A DNA stretch of 64,000 nt from Plantago major (GCA_026545765.1 CM048840.1:57661574-57725573), one strand, 5' to 3'; shown: positions 10,829 to 23,172, counted from the first letter of the stretch. A program made the numbers and translations. Notes: a model not told the origin generated them from the letters alone.

Positions 10829-11718
10829 TGATGTGACAATATTCTAACATCTCATTTGGTCCTTTTTAGTGGTCTTTTGTTAGTCTTTGACCTTAGTTTT
10901 AGAGTGTTTTTGTACGATTTTATGCTTTGGTACTTTGTTTGTGTTTTGTAGGATTTTTTGTGTTATTTGGTCCCGAAGGTGAAAATCGAAGTGAAGACTT
11001 TGGTTATATATCTCTAAATGAAGAGTAATTGGACGAAGACAGAAGTGGATTCGGAGTTCGGACGAAGAATGGAGAGGCATTTTAGCGTGACTTGCAAAAG
11101 TGATGATTTACGGAGCAGTCTAGCCATTTTGGCCATAACACTCTCATATGAAGTCCGATTTACCTTATCTCAGTGGCCATGGAAAGATAATTCAAAGAGC
11201 TACAACGTTCGTTCCAGAATCGTAGCCAAATTCTTCCTTTAGAAAACGATATGGACGTCGTAATCTGGCTGGCAGAAAACATCCGCGCAGCAGCGAGGAT
11301 TTTTGTTCGCCACCGTGAGAACTTACGAGAGCAGATTTCTGGACGGTTTCCTGGTCAAATTTTACTAGGATTCTCTTCTTTTTTTCTCCTTTAAATAGAT
11401 TTCTTTCACCATAACTTCAAATATAACTTCTTTTACCCTAGATTTACATAGAAAAAAACCTCAGGAACTAGGTTTTAACATTGAGACATCTCTGGAGCTT
11501 GGTAATTCATTGATTTTATTCATCAAGATTATTGGTATTGATTTCTCAATTGCTTTGTTCTTTACAATTCGTTCTTTATCTTATTGATTGAATTGTATGT
11601 TATTGCATGTGAGCTTTTCATCTATGTTTCACATCATTATTACCATGAATCTTTGCATGCAATCATCAATTATGAGTACCTAAACACCTTTGAATACAGT
11701 AGTATGTGAAGATTACGC
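10829..11718 (+). repeat. 5-prime LTR of E-prime, truncated
   Basis: Aligns with 12612 onward until 'gtagtatgtgaagatta', where it jumps to the 3-prime UTR sequence 'aactcccttgtttgcgcctc'. The terminal hairpin has changed relative to the 3-prime LTR (GAGAC to GTGAC, and GTCTC to ATCTC). Confidence 0.8.
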
Positions 11719-11915
11719 AAACTCCCTTGTTTGCGCCTCATCATGCTCATGTGTACTCTGTGTAAGTTAAATATGACGAACGGCATGCTCTTCATGATCT
11801 ATTTTATCGATGCCAATCCATTACAAAGAACCGGTTTGGGGAGAAGAATTCCGCTGTGCTGATATGTTCAATTTATACTTGTAATCTATACTGCTTCCCC
11901 TGATTATTTAATATG

Positions 11916-12081
11916 TCTCGGAGTGTATCTGTGGTGCTCGTCATCACCGTAGTCGTGTTGGGCGTGTTTCAAATACTACCTATATACCGGCATGGTCCTA
12001 AAAGGCCATATGACCGTGAGGGTTGATGGCACGATATAATCGACACGCATTAAAGTGCGGACTTCGCAAAGCGTACTCACC
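11916..12081 (+). other. Conserved 3-prime-UTR block, copy in E-prime
   Basis: Begins TCTCGGAGTGTATCTGTGG, contains CAAATACTACCTATATACCG and GTGAGGGTTGATGGCACG, and ends around GCATTAAAGTGCGGACTT. The hairpin loop here is shifted (GCA/TGC retained). Confidence 0.75.
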
Positions 12082-12574
12082 GAAAAAGTGAGACTAAAAG
12101 AGTCAATTGTGGCCAATTGATTAGCATATAATTCATAGTATGTAAGAATGTGGTGATATGGAAGTTGGTTTGTATGTTCTGGCAAGCTACTATGTGCTAG
12201 GAAAAAGTCCCTTCTGACTTAACTGATTGAGTACATTGCATAAGTTATTTGAGGCACTTTTGTGACGAAAGTCACCTTCCTTTCTCTTGATATTTCTTGA
12301 GTAATTTACCCACTGGACACTTTCAAAGTGCGAGAGAGAGTTGCATAGGATCCTGTTGTGAGGGATTAGCGAGTTAGACTTAACTGCTATTTACTTGAAA
12401 AACTTTCTTGTTTGATTTTCTGTGCACTATTCTGCCAAGGTTAGTTGAGTGCAAAACCTTTGCATCTTGTGAATTTAATGTTTACAATGGTAGATCCGGT
12501 CACTTGGGAGTTCAACTTTTTTATGTGATTCTTGTTTGTTTTTGTTTTGAGTCTAGTTTGTTTAGGTTCTGTGT

Positions 12575-12611
12575 TTGCTCGAGGACGAGCAAAGGTTCGG
12601 TGTGGGGATTT
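12575..12611 (+). promoter_or_regulatory. Pre-LTR hairpin and polypurine tract, E-prime
   Basis: TTGCTCGAGGACGAGCAA with a perfect stem. The LTR starts 19 nt later after AAGGTTCGGTGTGGGGATT. Confidence 0.65.
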
Positions 12612-14326
12612 TGATGAGACAATATTCTAACGTCTCATTTTGTCCTTTTTAGCGGTCTTTTGTTAGTCTTTGACCTTAGTTTTATAGTGTTTTTGTACAT
12701 TTCTATGCTTTGGTACTTTGTTTGTGTTTTGTAGGATTTTATGTGTTATTTGGTCCCGAAGGTGAAAATCGGAGTGAAGACATTGGTTATAGACCTCTGA
12801 CTGAAGAGTAATTGGGCGAAGACGGAAGTTGATTCAGAGTTCGGACGAAGAATTGAGAGGCGTTTTAGCGTGACTTGCAAAAGTGATGATTTACGGAGCA
12901 GTCTAGCCATTTTCGTCAGAACTCTCTCATATGAAGTCCGATTTACCTGATCTTGGTGGCCATGGAAAGATAATTCAAAGATCTAAAACTTTCGTTCCAG
13001 AATCGTAGCCAAATTCGTCTTGTAGAAAACTATATGGACATCGTAATCTGGCTGGCAGAAAACATCCGCGCAGCGGCGAGGATTTTTGTTCGCCACCGTG
13101 AGAACTTACGAGAGCAGATTTCTGGACGGTCTCCTGGTCGAATTTTACTAGGATTCTCTTCTTTTTTTCTCCTTTAAATAGATTTCTTTCACCATAACTT
13201 CAAATATAACTTCTTTTACCCTAGATTTACATAGGAAAAAAGCTCAGGAACTAGTGTTTAACATTGAGACATCTCTGGAGCTTGGTAATTCATTGATTTT
13301 ATTCATCAAGATTATTGGTATAGATTTCTCAATGGCATTGTTCTTTACAATTCATTCTTTATCTTATTCTTTATCTTATTGATTGAATTGTATGTTATTG
13401 CATGCGAGCTTTTCATCTATGTTTCACATGATTATTACCATGAATCTTTGCATGCAATCACCAATTATGAGTAGCTAAACATCTTTCAATACAGTAGTAT
13501 GTGAAGATTATGCATATTCATTCTAGGGTTTATCAAAGCACTCATATAGGTTAGTCTCGTATTAAATCTTCGTAAAAACCTTCAATTCGATAAGTTTGTA
13601 TTAAATTCTCTAAATTGTTCATGTTTAAGGATCGTGAATTGATGACTCACGATTTCTCCAGTATAATATTCAATTGCTTTGTTCTTTACAATTCATTCTT
13701 TATCTTATTGATTGAATTGTATGTTATTGCATGCGAGCTTTTCATCTATGTTTCACATGATTATTACAATGAATCTTTGCATGCAATCATCAATTATGAG
13801 TAGCTAAACACCTTTGAATACAGTAGTATGTGAAGATTATGCATATTCGTTCTAGGGTTTATCAAAGCACTCATATAGATTAGTCTCAGATAAATCTTCG
13901 TAAAACCTTCAATTCGATAAGTTTGTATTAAATTCTCTAAATTTTTCATGTTTAAGGATCGTGAATTGACGACTCACGATTTCTCCAGTATAATATTTTC
14001 TAAGAACAATTGGTTGAATCGAATTGATTGATTTTCTGTACAACGACCGTGTGACAAATATGAGTGTTATTCCTAGTTCGAATTAGCATAATTGGATCTT
14101 GCTACTGTATTCATCTTTCTCTCATCGTTAATTGTTATCTTAGCTTTACTTAAACTAGTTAGAAGTATAAATAAACCATCAATCAGATTGTTACTCGCAA
14201 GTATTTGTTTACTCTCACTGCTACATAGCTTATTTAATTCCCTAGAGATCGATCACGAGTTAGGCTTTAGTCTACAATTACAACTTATTCTCTAATTGCT
14301 TTTTAGAGTATAATTTGAGCTTATCA
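12612..14326 (+). repeat. 3-prime LTR of E-prime, with a ~330-bp tandem duplication
   Basis: 1715 bp. The extra length over related LTRs (1276-1314 bp) comes largely from a tandem repeat of about 330 bp: the segment from 'cattgttctttacaattcat' to 'ctccagtataatatt' occurs at about 13338-13670 and again at 13675-13998. The LTR starts TGATGAGAC with a perfect terminal hairpin and ends GAGCTTATCA. Confidence 0.85.
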
Positions 14327-14943
14327 CCGAGGATTGGTTCTCTTTTAGGAGAGATGCTTTGTGAGCGGTGTCGAATTATGAGTCCCCTGAGGTCTTATTT
14401 ATAGTGTGGAAATCGAGCTCTGGCTGCCATTCTTCAATAATGAAAGTTTAGGAAGGCGGGCTCTAGACTGACAGACCAAGAGAAACAGCTCAGGAGAATC
14501 CAAAGGCATGACTGGGGTCGCCGGTGGACTGCAGTGGGGCCTTCTGCGGTCCCCTGTGGTCCGCCATTTACGATGTCTGCAGCTCTGAATCTGTTTTCTT
14601 CATTCCTCAATTTCAGGCTTCGTAACTTCGTTTCCTCAAAAAGTGGTCTTCTACAAAGTTTTTGGCATCTTCAATTATCTTCGCAAGTGTTGGTCGGATG
14701 ACATGTTTTGACTCCTTGAACTCCGTGCAACGGTCAATCCGACGTATTTGCTTCTTCCTCTCGATTTTGAACAATTATGCCGTTTTGGTTCCAGAAATCG
14801 TGCAATTCCTCAAAAAACGCGATCATGACCTACATAAAACACGTGAAGTTGGTAATTGACCATAAAACGATACAAATATTGCATCTACGGTAAAAAACAA
14901 GGGTCTAAAAGTATGCTATATCGTACATTTCATTGTCACATCA

Positions 14944-14979
14944 CATCCTCAAACCAGTTTCTTGCTCATCCTTGAGCAA
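14944..14979 (-). promoter_or_regulatory. Pre-LTR hairpin and polypurine tract, A3
   Basis: TTGCTCATCCTTGAGCAA (14962-14979) is the antisense form of the family-A hairpin; the LTR terminus is 18 nt away. Confidence 0.6.
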
Positions 14980-15604
14980 AACAATAACGATAATTAAGAA
15001 GTGACCATAAAATGAGCAGCAAGAATAAACCACGACATAGACAAGTAGCCAGTTTCCAGGGTTTCATACTCTACTGACTCGCTTAGTTTCAACTCCAACT
15101 TATTGACTCCCCAACAAATTAGTAACAAGTAAGCATCACCCACTACAGCCAGCGGTTATAAGTGTAACCAAATGTCCTTATAGGTGTACTTCAAAATCAT
15201 TACCTCGCGGTAATGTTATGCAATCCTGCTCCCAAAAGTCAAGGCACAAATCAAAGTAGTACTCATGTTGGCTTGGTAATTAAAATAGGTAGGATAATAT
15301 ATAGAGGAGTGCAAGGCCAAGTATCATTAAAAGATAACAAGGTAGAATAAAGGGTATTTCAGGGGGATTTATCCTTTCGCACACCGAAGTTCTTCCTTCG
15401 ACTTCGCCCTCTCATAATGACAAATCTTCAACTTCTTCTATCATCGTGAATTACTCCATCGGTAGCTTCACACAAAGACTACTTGCTCCTTTATTTTTCT
15501 TTTTTCTCTTTCTTTTTCTTTTGGCATACTATTTTTTGCAGTCATTTTACTAACTCGTATGCTTTTGGTTGGCCATCATTGGGCTCTTTTAGTCTCAACA
15601 TTTT

Positions 15605-15767
15605 TGGTAGTATCTGTTTACCGAATTCGCACTTTTGTGCGTACGGTTTTGTATGCATGCCATCAACCTCACGGACATGTAGCTTTTAGGCCACGCCGTA
15701 TGTGGGTAGTATCTGAATATTCCCAACACGAAAACGGTGATCACAAGGACCAAAGATCCACTGGGAC
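15605..15767 (-). other. Conserved 3-prime-UTR block, copy in A3
   Basis: Antisense copy. CGCACTTTTGTGCG (hairpin) is intact here, with a full CGCAC/GTGCG stem, whereas A1 has lost one pair. Confidence 0.75.
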
Positions 15768-16599
15768 TTTTGTACCTTTTTTTTCGTACTTTCCTTCTAT
15801 TTTTTCTGGAGCAAGAGCTAGTGATTTTTACACCGATAATAAACAGTAGGGCCAACAAGGTTACCTTTCGATGATGATCATCTTCCACTTCTCCCCCAAA
15901 CGAATTTCTCGAACTAGGGTTAGGGTTTTCTTCTTTCCCCAAACCAATTCTCGATCATGATGAAAACATGATTCTCCTCCATTCTTTGGAATTCGTTGCT
16001 TTATTTCTTCGTTCAAGCTCGACGGTTGGTTGCTATCACTTCTTTAGTAAAGAAAGTATAGGATATATGGTGGAGTTTCATAAGTGCTTAAAAAGCTTTC
16101 AACGGGGTTAGCGAAAGGTATATAAAAGGATTCAGAAAGTTCAGTACCACTAATCATATTCATGCTGCTGACAAATAAAGACTCAAGGGTAGCAGTGTTC
16201 ACACGGTGGCACATAGGACTTCAATTAGAGTAGCAAGTAAACTCACTCATCAAAGTAGCATGGGTCGGATTTGGTCAAAGCATATGTTCAGCAAGCAGCA
16301 AAGTAGGAAAACAAATCAAGAACCCCTCATCTTAGTTATGGTTCACACTCGGTGCTCTCCCACATATCAAAATATTTGTCAACAAGTAAAAGACCTTAGA
16401 CGTAATAGATGAAAATGAAACTATTACTAAAACAGAAATTAAACTATAAGTTACTGAGTGCGAGTATTTTAAATTTATTATAGACCGAGTAATTTAGTGA
16501 GTAGCAATCAAATTCCTCCCCCAAACCTAGCTAAGAGCAGATAGGAAAACTAGGAAAGTAAAGAGAAAAAAGAAATGATACTCCCCTCTCAGTGTCGTG

Positions 16600-18085
16600 T
16601 GATGTGACAACGAAATGTGCAATATAGCATGCTTTTAGACCCGTGGGTTCAATATTTATATCGTTCTATGGTCAATTACCATCTTTGCGTGTTTTCTGTA
16701 GGTCATGATCGCGGTTTTGAGGATTTGCACGATTTCAGACACCAAAACGGCATAATTGTGCCAAATTGGGAAAAGGAAGCAAATACACCGTGTTGACCGT
16801 TGCACAGAGTTCGAGGAGTCAAAACATGTCATGCGATCAGCCAGTGCGAAGATAATTGAAGATGCCACAACTTTGAAGAAGGCATCTTTTCCAGGAAATG
16901 AAGTTACGAAGACCAAAATTGAAGAACGAAGATTCACGCATGTAAGCCGGAGATATCACACTCGCGCAACATGTGGGTCAGAGGGGTCACCGCGTCCACA
17001 GTGGGTCATCGCGTCGCCTATGGACCGCAGTGCACCTGTTGAATTCTTTCTGGTCCGTTCTACTAGCTTGTCAGGCTAGGGCTTGTTTTCCTAAACCTTC
17101 CTTATTGAAGAATGGCCATTTGGAGGTCGAAATTTCACCTATAAATAAGACCTCAGGGATCTCAGAATCACACAAACTCACAAGGCATCTGTCCTGAGAG
17201 GGAACCAGTCCTCGGGGAAGTGAAACCCCAAAGCCCTAGCCGCCAGCAAGCATTCAAGAAGACTTCAAGACATCCAAGAAGACATCAAGATCGATCAATC
17301 AAGGAGGAATCGAAAAGAAGAAGCAGAGGGTTCACACTCGCCATCTTCTTACGGTTTAGTTGTTTCAAACATGATTTCAATTCAGTTTTCTGTTTATTTA
17401 CTTTCAGTTATGTCAGGCTAATTTACCTATGTAAGGATTAGCCGAGATCTTTAACTATTTGGTTTATATATGATCAAATAGTTTTAGTATCTATGTTGGT
17501 TATGCGACTGTCGTTCATATGTGTGTTGTTTAAGAAAGATGCTTTGCTTGATTATGTTTTCGCGGGACATGAGTATTCATTGCATTAGATTAGGAGGTAT
17601 CAGCTGTGTCTATAGGTTGATATTCTGCCTAAGCTAGCAACTAGAGACAGCTTTGAGCTAGACGATAGTCTACATAGCGTATCTTTGCTAACTGCGCCTT
17701 GGTATATGATATGTGACCTATGTGATCGCTCAAATTGAATTATCGCTATCTATTATTCGTGATATAAACCATTTATCAAAGTGAAGGTTAACACTTACAT
17801 GCTTTTCTATAAGTTCTTAATTCACAATTTTATTTAAGTTATTTTCCTGCTTACGTGTTTATTTTCCTTATTCAAAAATCCGAAAATCTAGTATTTACTT
17901 TTTATTGAAAATCAACCATCTAATATGCTATTTCAATCGATCGTTATTCCCGAGAGAACAACATCTCGAGTCAACTTACCGCTATAAACTGTGTGTTAGT
18001 GAGCTCTGGCAATTATAAATTTAATCTTCTGTTTGTATTTGGGGATTACAGTGTCTACAATGAAATTAAGATTTCGACACGATCG
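16600..18085 (+). mobile_element. 5-prime LTR of A2 (Athila-like, family A)
   Basis: Starts TGATGTGACAACG and ends near GACACGATC, just ahead of a tRNA-Asp primer site, so it is a 5-prime LTR of about 1486 bp. It contains TATAAATA at 17140 and, 105-160 bp upstream of it, the GC-rich GTCACCGCGTCC...GGACCGCAGT cluster. The two termini were placed by analogy with the D and F LTRs and may be off by a few bases. Confidence 0.8.
17140..17147 (+). promoter_or_regulatory. LTR TATA box, A2
   Basis: TATAAATA followed by AGACCTCAGGGATCTCAGAA. It is conserved in the A1 and A3 LTRs. Confidence 0.6.
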
Positions 18086-18091
18086 TAAATT

Positions 18092-18109
18092 TGGCACCGT
18101 TGTCGGGGA
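18092..18109 (+). promoter_or_regulatory. tRNA-Asp primer-binding site of A2
   Basis: TGGCACCGTTGTCGGGGA differs at two positions from the complement of the plant tRNA-Asp 3-prime end (TGGCGCCGTTGCCGGGGA), the primer site typical of Athila elements. It lies 6 nt beyond the LTR end and 80 nt before gag. Confidence 0.85.
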
Positions 18110-18189
18110 ATAATTAGTAGATTGCCTGCGTAGAACTTATTTGGTTATTTTCGAGCAGTAACTACTTTTGTTTCACACGAGAACTCAAG

Positions 18190-19518
18190 ATGGAAGAAGA
18201 AGACAAAAGGACTATCAGGGAGATCAATATGCCGAAACCAAGGAGTGGAATTCGGATCCAGCTGCATGTAAGGGATTACGAATTTGATCTAGCTCTGATA
18301 AGCGCACTACCAAAGTTCGGAGGCAGAGAAGGAGAGAATGAATGCGAGTTCATGTATGTATTCGAGTCTACTGTCGAGCAGTTTTCGACGAAGGGGTTAA
18401 CCGATGGTGAGCTGAAATTCTGGTTCTTCATCAAAGCACTGTAAGGAGCAGCAAGGAGATGGATAGATTCAATCAAAGAAGAAGTCAGCGAACGGGAAGA
18501 TCTGAGGAGTATGTTCTTGAAGAGGTGTCTGGGGCTTGTAAGGGTTATGAGAGAAAGAAGGATGATATACAACTTCACTTAGAAACAGAAGGAATCTTTT
18601 CATGATGCATGGGAAAGGTTTGAGGAAATGCAGTACAACTGCCCCCAACATCAGTTTACTTCGCGACAACTCTGTGAGAATTTCTACCTAGGAGTTAGAG
18701 AGAAGTTCAGAGACCTTATAGACGTAGCTCTGAAGGGATCATTCATGGGGAGTTCTATTAAGCAAGTACTGGAAGCTTGTGCAAGTGTTGCTGAGAATTT
18801 GAGATACAGGAGCGGGCACCTGAAGGAGAATGAAATCTTCAACAAGATGGAGGCCATGGAAGAAGAAAGGACAATAGCCGCAGTTGAGGAAGAAGCGAAA
18901 TGGGCTATGGAACTGAGCGTAGGAACTCCTGAGTATCTGGATAAGAGAAGCATATCAAAGGAAGTAAGCAAGGAAGTGCCAGAAGGGAAACATATTGAGC
19001 TATGTGTCGAAGTAAAGGATGAAGTTTCGAAGATCAGCAGTGAACAGGTGGTCGATAGCATTTTAACTGCTAAAACGGGCTTGGAAGAGGAGATCAAGAC
19101 CCTCAAGGAACATCATAACTTGAGAGGAAAAGCAGTGCTAGAAGAACTGGATAAAGGAAGTGAGGAGACACACTACTTGGTGAAGCTGTTCAAGGAGAAT
19201 GTCGCCTCAACTGAGGAAGCAATAGAAAGGTTAAGTGGTGAAGTCGCTGCCGTCAAGGATGATCTGATCTAAATGAAGTATGCAGTTAGGGAGCTGTATG
19301 AGAAGGTGGAAGAAGTCAAGGAGCAGCAGGTGGAGAGCATTGAGGCTATCACTACTAGGAGTGGGATAATAACCCCGGATTCTATTCCTAGAAATGAGGA
19401 AAGAGCCAGGAAGAGGAAAGATGTTGAGATAGTGGATGTAGAAGAAGAGGCGGAGAAGGTGAAGGTGGGAAGTCTGAGAAAGAAGCAAGGGAGAAGAAGA
19501 TGCAAGAAGAAAGGTTAG
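18190..19518 (+). pseudogene. Gag of Athila-like element A2
   Basis: Retrotransposon Gag reading in one frame from the ATG at 18190, broken by three stops (TAA 18442, TAG 18580, TAA 19270). The N-terminal half has the retrotrans_gag pattern: a phosphate-rich helix region, then ARRWIDS, then FHDAWERFEEM followed by NCPQHQF. A long charged helical region follows (18840-19260). After the third stop comes AITTRSG (about 19348), the motif that marks the gag-protease linker in Athila elements, with a lysine-rich tail. Gag packages element RNA in cytoplasmic particles; this copy cannot be translated whole. The start fits because the ATG follows the primer site directly. Confidence 0.85.
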
Positions 19519-20696
19519 CAGCCAAGAGAGGAAGATATGACGACGACCTGATGGAAAGAGGATATGTCCGGGCAGAAGATGGAAGAATAGTTTGCCTTAA
19601 AGACTTACCTTTTCCAGGAAGGCTCATGAATGATGTCAAGAAGGCTGCAAAGATGAAGGCTAAAAGAAACCTAGAGAACCAATCTATTCCAGAGCCGGTG
19701 CCCGGTCTGTTTACTTTATACCCATCCGACTACGTGGCAGCTATAAGGAACATCCATAACCGGAAGAAAGCCCACGTTGGAGTGGCATGGAGAGAAGGAT
19801 AATATATCATCAATAGAGGAGTAAGATATTCGGGACAGTTCAGCATAACGATTGGAGTGAAGGGCAAAAAGGTAAACTGCATGATCGACCTGGGAGGCAG
19901 CGTGAATCTTATGTCATCACAAAGCAAGGGAGCTAGGGATTGAAGACAAGAAAGAACCATGTGGAACAAGCATCTAGCTAGCCGACAACTCGATGAAGAA
20001 ATGTGCTGGAGAAATCAGAGGTTTACCTGTGGAGATCGGAGGCATAAGGTCAAGGCTAGATTTCCTGGTGATGGACATGTAGGGAAGCGTGGTAAGATCT
20101 AAAAAACTTATTGGACGACCAACCCTACACTAGATGGAAGCCATAGTCGATGCGGGGGAGAAGACCTATTCATTGATCGTAGAAGGGCAGAAGAAGCGGG
20201 ACGAACACATGGGAAAGAAGATACTGGGAAAGTGCAGATGATTTCCACCTTGTGGACGAAGTCAAGTTTGGATATATGATGCCAGATCTGATAGAGGAGG
20301 ATGAATAAGACTTTGACACAGAACAATATGAGAGGCTCGAGCAACTGTATGCTGTGGAAGCAATGGAGAAGCAGGAGAAGGACGAACCACCAGCATTCGG
20401 ATTGGAGGAGGTGCTACGGTCAAAACCGGAACTCAAATCGCTACCAGCAGAACGCAAGTACGTTTTCTTATCTGATGACGAGTTCTATCCTGTCATATCT
20501 TCATCTTTGACTTAGGATCAAGAAGAGAAGTTAGTGGAGGTTCTGAAGAAGTATAAGGAAGCAAAAGGATGGGATATAACCGACATCAAGGTATCAACCC
20601 CTTAAGGTGCATGCATACTATTATGCTGGAGGAAGGAGCTAAGCCAGTAAGGCAACCTCAGAGGAGAGAGAATCCAGTAGTAATGGAAGTGGTGAA
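19500..20696 (+). pseudogene. Protease and start of reverse transcriptase of A2, cut off by LTR B1
   Basis: Frameshifted relative to gag. A 100-codon stretch (19500-19802; PFPGRLMNDVKKAAK) corresponds to the segment before protease. The retropepsin active site appears as MIDLGGSVNLMSS (about 19880), in place of the usual DLGASxNLMP. The start of RT is recognisable at 20415-20570 (LKSLPAERKYVFL, then DQEEKLVEVLKKYKEAKGWDITDIK), and 20605-20690 shows ARG-rich RT N-terminal sequence in another frame. It ends at 20696, where a family-B LTR begins. No RT core, RNase H or integrase of A2 is found further right. Confidence 0.75.
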
Positions 20697-21636
20697 TGAT
20701 GAGGCATTTTTTGACACCTCATTTAACCCTTTTTAAACTCTTTTTATTAGTTTTTTAATTGTGTTTTGTATATATTTTGTGTTATTTCTTGTGTTTTGTA
20801 TGTTTCCACTTTGTATCGAGGTTTTAGGTGTTTTCGTGAAGAAATGAGGCTAAAATGGTGCATTTTATAGCATTATTGGAAAGTCAAAAGTTCCAAGGTC
20901 TCAAAGTTGGTAGAAAGTGGAGTCCGACGGTCGAAACGGAAGTGCATGTGGAGTTTGGATGAAGTTTCTACGATCGTTTTAGTGAAAACTTAGTAGAACT
21001 ACATTTGGAGCGGTCTAGCCATTTTTGGCATAACTTCTTCACACGATGTCGGATTAACCTCAAACCGACGGCCACGTGAAGAAAACGGAAAAATCTAGCT
21101 ACAGGAAAAGTGGGGCGATCGCCCGGGCAATTCTACGCAGCAGCAGAGAAATTCTCTGCCGCTACATCAAGAGCACAGGGCGATCGGCTGGTGCCTTTGG
21201 GGCGACCGCCCACCCTTTCTATGCTGCAGACGCGATTTGTAACGCCTTTTCAGCATTTTTTCTCTATATTTTCGAATTTTAGAGTTTGAAAACATCAAAC
21301 TTCATTCTAGATTGTAATCTCACCATTTGAAATTCCCCTATTACTTTTTCTCTTCCAAGAACCCTAGATTTACATCAACAATTGTAACAATCCTTTTGGA
21401 TGATTATTGAATCACATTGATGAACCAAAGAAGGTTTTGAATCTTGATTTCTATACGAATTCAATCGAAGCTTTTTATCCATGGAATCAAATCCGTGACA
21501 ATTTGGTAAATGGCTGAACTTCTTTTGTTTAATAGGTAGATTTTCATTATTCATTGGATTTGTGTATACGTATATTGCATGTTGGATGTGTGGAACATGA
21601 GTGGATCGCGTAGCTAGTCATCTAATGGGTCGGTGG

Positions 21637-23172
21637 TGATGTGTCAAATCTGAAGTTTGAAATTTATTTACTTAGCCAAGAGTTAATTCTCAACACTACG
21701 AAAACTTGTAGTGCAGTGAAGTTGACCTCGAGGTCGGTCTCGAAAGACTTAACTAAGTTGAATATGGTTTACGAATAGTAATGACAGTAATGAAAGCAAT
21801 GAAGGTTTGTTTTGCTTCGGTAGCAGAATGATTATCTAACAATTAAACAACTATGCAGACTAACTAGAAAACAGATTAACTTAACCAGATGAATATGTGA
21901 GGGAATTATGGTGTAGTGACTGCATAACGAGCTAGCTAAAGGTGAAAATTGCAACGATAATGATGTCGATTTACTATAGTTATCACTGAGACACGTCCTA
22001 ACGATTATTACACTTCTCTAGGCTTTTCTAGGCATAGACCTTACATCACATAAGGTACGAAGCCGTCTATGACAATGAACTAACTTTAATTTGTTCTAGA
22101 AAACAGATAGCATTAGTGAAGGTGTCAATTTCACTAAGCTACAATTAAGAAGCTAATGTAGTTATTGTGTTTGCAACGAACCAATGGATGTAGCAATTGC
22201 AAGACGTTTTGGGTATAAAGGATCAGATGCATAATCCATTGGTGATTTTTGGAATTTAACATCAAACAGATAACTACATACGCATTTAATCAAAATGGTA
22301 CAGAGTAAATCGCATGTTATATATACTGAATCGCATGAACCCTAGCTAGCATGCATTAAATCCATCACCACCGCATAATTAGGGTGTTTAGCTACTCGTG
22401 ATATGCGAAAACATAATCAACATCATATACGAAAACGCAATAAACATAATCAATACCAAAAACCAAGATTAAAGAGATGATACAATTTTACCCAATCGTG
22501 TCACAAACCCTAAGTAGAAATTGAAGAACTTGAATCGAATTGGTGAAAAGTACGTAGATTATGCTCCCAAACAATAGTCAATCGTCGAATTACAAGAGAA
22601 ATCGGTTCAATTACATCAAAGAATAGGTAAGTAATTGCGTTGGAAAAGTTCTAGGTTGAGAGAAAATAGATGTAAAAGTTGATAATAGATGATAATGTAA
22701 CTAATGATGTTTTGTTCTAACTAATAGAAACTAAAAGAAACGAATTCTAATTGAATTAGGAAAGAAACGGCGAAAAATAGACATTCTGCGCTGAAAACGA
22801 GATGGCGTACGCCAGCGGCTAGCGTGAAGAACTAGCGTATGCCAAGCATCTCTTGGCGTATGCCAGGCATATCTTGGCCTACGCCAGGCACCCTAGAAAG
22901 CCTGATTTCAGCTTTTGACTCCAACTTTGGTATTTTTAGCATCCCCGCTCCACTTCTAGCATCCGTTCGAGGCATTGGAACTCTATATCCTGTAGATGTA
23001 TATAAAATACACGATTTTACCTCCAATTAACGTGGTTTAGCTAAATACCTATAAAATACACAAAAAACAAAACAAGTAAAAATACTCTAGGAAAACTAAT
23101 AAAAACTATACTTAAGGAGGACAATAAGATGGTAAAACAGACTAAATGAGACGGTGTAAAACCGACTCATCA
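21637..23172 (-). repeat. 3-prime LTR of element D
   Basis: In its own orientation it runs from TGATGAGTCGG to GACACATCA. The first 27 bases fold as ATGAG-T-CGGT / ACCG-T-CTCAT with a TTTAC loop. Palindromes TGGCGTACGCCA (22803-22814) and TGGCGTATGCCA (22854-22865) lie about 310-370 bp in. Confidence 0.85.

Larger units (their letters stand above)
11719..12611 (+). other. 3-prime UTR of E-prime
   Basis: Matches the 3-prime UTR of E (31840-32729) in order and spacing: 'catgctcatgtgtactctg', GACGAACGGCATGCTC, the conserved block, GTGACGAAAGTCAC, CACTTTCAAAGTG, the pre-LTR hairpin. No coding sequence. Confidence 0.8.
10829..14326 (+). mobile_element. Element E-prime: internally deleted Athila-group element with CCGAG target duplication
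   Basis: The element starts TGATGTGAC and ends GAGCTTATCA, and is flanked on both sides by CCGAG (10824-10828 and 14327-14331). Structure: 5-prime LTR truncated at about 11718, then only a 3-prime UTR (11719-12611), then a complete 3-prime LTR (12612-14326). All coding sequence and the primer site are gone, removed by one deletion that starts inside the 5-prime LTR. The LTR resembles those of E and F (GCGGTCTTTTGTTAGTC, TATGAGTAGCTAAAC). It is a derivative that could not move on its own. Confidence 0.85.
10628..14943 (-). mobile_element. LTR of element A3 (family A, antisense), split by E-prime
   Basis: Two pieces, 10628-10828 and 14332-14943, join at the CCGAG target duplication to give a continuous antisense copy of the family-A LTR (compare 4320-4540 and 3711-4320). 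In its own orientation it begins TGATGTGACAATG at 14943 and is cut short after 'gctacttctt', so the last ~400 bp are lost where it meets LTR C. TATTTATA lies at 14396-14403. GC-rich repeats related to ACCGCAG/GGTCCGC occupy 14515-14570. Confidence 0.8.
14944..16599 (-). other. 3-prime UTR of element A3, antisense
   Basis: Reverse complement of the A1 3-prime UTR (about 2060-3710), collinear throughout, including the tttggggga boxes (now TCCCCCAAA at 15893 and 16518). It stops abruptly at 16599 against the LTR of A2. No coding sequence. Confidence 0.75.

Noticed and set aside
18684..19106. 140-codon S/L-rich minus-strand ORF
   Set aside because: Antisense shadow of the gag coding strand.
21076..21282. 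ORF over the GCGATCGCCC palindromes
   Set aside because: Inside LTR B1; equivalent positions in B2 and B3 do not keep the frame.
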